Assembly (NCBI GenBank): GCA_035551355.1
Contig: DASZNF010000001.1
Location: forward strand, 1 to 63,770
Origin: DATATV01 sp035551355
GTDB taxonomy: Bacteria; Actinomycetota; Actinomycetes; Mycobacteriales; Pseudonocardiaceae
DNA: 63,770 nt
Direction of reading: 5' to 3'
Position 1 is the first letter of the stretch. Each line of letters starts with the position of its first letter. Below the pieces are notes generated by a model, which searched no databases, was not told the DNA's origin, and saw only the letters and a program-made list of their open reading frames with translations. Shown here one piece after another: positions 63,352-63,770 of the stretch. A program made the translations under genes and the position numbers.

Positions 63352-63770
63352 ATGGATTTCGGTGTGCTGGGGCCGTTGCGAGCCTGGGCCGGGGGTCGGC
63401 CCCTGCCCGTCCGGCCGGGCAAGACCAGGGTGCTGCTGGCCGCGTTGTTGTTGCGGGCCAACCGGGTCGTGCCGACGGAGATGTTGGTGGACACCATGTG
63501 GGACGGCCACCCGCCGCCCACCTGCGTTGCCGCGCTGCACAACTACGTGATGCGGCTGCGCCGTTGCCTTGGCGGCAACGGGCCCGCGCCGATCCGCACG
63601 GTCGACCGGGGATACCTGGTCGAGGTGCCGGACAACGGCCTGGATCTGTGGCGGTTCACCGCGATCCGCGACCGCGGCAAACGCTCCGCCGAGCGGGGCC
63701 GGTGGGCGGACGCGGCCAAGGAGTTCGGCGCCGCGCTGGCCCTGTGGCGGGGCACGCCGTTGTCCGATGT
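63352..63770 (+). CDS. SARP/AfsR-type transcriptional regulator (5' part only)
   Basis: The reading from ATG 63352 is open to the right edge (139 codons). FGVLGPLRAWAGGRPLPVRPGKTRVLLAALLLRANRVV (in parts) and LVDTMWDGHPPPTCVAALHNYVMRLRRCLGG with IRTVDRGYLVEV form the OmpR-like winged helix of SARPs; LDLWRFTAIRDRGKRSAERGRWADAAKEFGAALALWRG begins the bacterial transcriptional activation domain. It could be a short pathway SARP or a long AfsR-like protein. It may mark the start of a secondary-metabolite locus beyond the window. Confidence 0.9.
   Translation, partial: MDFGVLGPLRAWAGGRPLPVRPGKTRVLLAALLLRANRVVPTEMLVDTMWDGHPPPTCVAALHNYVMRLRRCLGGNGPAPIRTVDRGYLVEVPDNGLDLWRFTAIRDRGKRSAERGRWADAAKEFGAALALWRGTPLSD

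Noticed and set aside
1..63770. CRISPR arrays, tRNA/rRNA genes, insertion sequences, prophage
   Set aside because: No regularly spaced repeats, no tRNA-like cloverleaf or CCA-end pattern noticed, and no transposase, integrase or phage proteins among the supported genes.
63352..63770. Secondary metabolite cluster
   Set aside because: Only the first part of a SARP-type regulator is visible at the edge; no biosynthetic core gene in the window.

Overview
The window is 63.8 kb of very GC-rich actinomycete chromosome. The GC bias, GTG/TTG starts, an LCP-family protein, a bacterial Ku, DUF6879- and DUF6295-type proteins, a SARP/AfsR-type regulator at the right edge and many IclR/TetR/MarR regulators all point to a soil Actinomycetota, most likely Pseudonocardiaceae (Amycolatopsis/Crossiella/Kutzneria-like). 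The genus is inference. I saw no rRNA, tRNA, CRISPR array, insertion sequence or prophage.

Layout. 1-6032 (minus strand): a two-component system, a DUF6082-like membrane protein, a small gene pair ending in a DUF6879 protein, and a large LCP (LytR-CpsA-Psr) protein with a repetitive linker. 6033-6638 has no gene but holds nested inverted repeats. A DedA-like membrane protein follows. 7212-20354 is a choline-to-glycine catabolic island. On the minus strand are a GH172-like protein, an IclR regulator, dimethylglycine oxidase, monomeric sarcosine oxidase and a GbcA-like Rieske oxygenase. On the plus strand are a Rieske ferredoxin, a ferredoxin reductase, betaine-aldehyde dehydrogenase, an APC permease and choline dehydrogenase. 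20356-35845 is mixed housekeeping and accessory content: a glycosyltransferase-like protein, ArfB, an ArsR/SRPBCC/RibD operon, a secreted alpha/beta hydrolase, a two-domain cell-wall amidase, a dienelactone hydrolase, a J-domain/NERD-like membrane protein, a MarR/MFS efflux pair, a phytoene-desaturase-like oxidoreductase, a second two-component system and an SDR.

35919-46310: a secreted protein of unknown function, a divergent XRE(MmyB-like)/SDR pair around a palindrome, then the complete protocatechuate branch of the beta-ketoadipate pathway, pcaI-J-F-H-G-B-D-C-R, on the minus strand, tightly coupled by ATGA/GTGA/TTGA overlaps. 46431-54070: an ECF41-like sigma factor, a GT87-like membrane glycosyltransferase, a TetR/NmrA/hydrolase group, a MarR regulator, an aldo/keto-reductase-like remnant and a TetR/alcohol dehydrogenase pair. 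54067-61566 returns to aromatic catabolism: a feruloyl/coumaroyl-CoA synthetase, an ACMSD-type amidohydrolase, a p-hydroxycinnamoyl-CoA hydratase/lyase, a laccase-like multicopper oxidase with two unusual His-to-Gln replacements, pobA and a divergent pobR-like IclR gene. The right end carries a small unknown gene, ku and the start of a SARP-type regulator.

How it works together (inference from families). Two compound classes from plant matter are funnelled to central metabolism. Choline is oxidised to glycine betaine, then demethylated stepwise to glycine with one-carbon units passed to folate. Hydroxycinnamates are CoA-activated and chain-shortened to benzaldehydes/benzoates; 4-hydroxybenzoate is hydroxylated by PobA to protocatechuate, which the pca operon converts to succinyl-CoA and acetyl-CoA. 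Aldehyde dehydrogenase and vanillate demethylase steps for the aromatic route are not visible here. The best candidates for something new are the Gln-substituted multicopper oxidase, the amidohydrolase placed between two hydroxycinnamate genes, the separate Rieske ferredoxin/reductase pair serving betaine demethylation, and several clear but uncharacterised operator palindromes.
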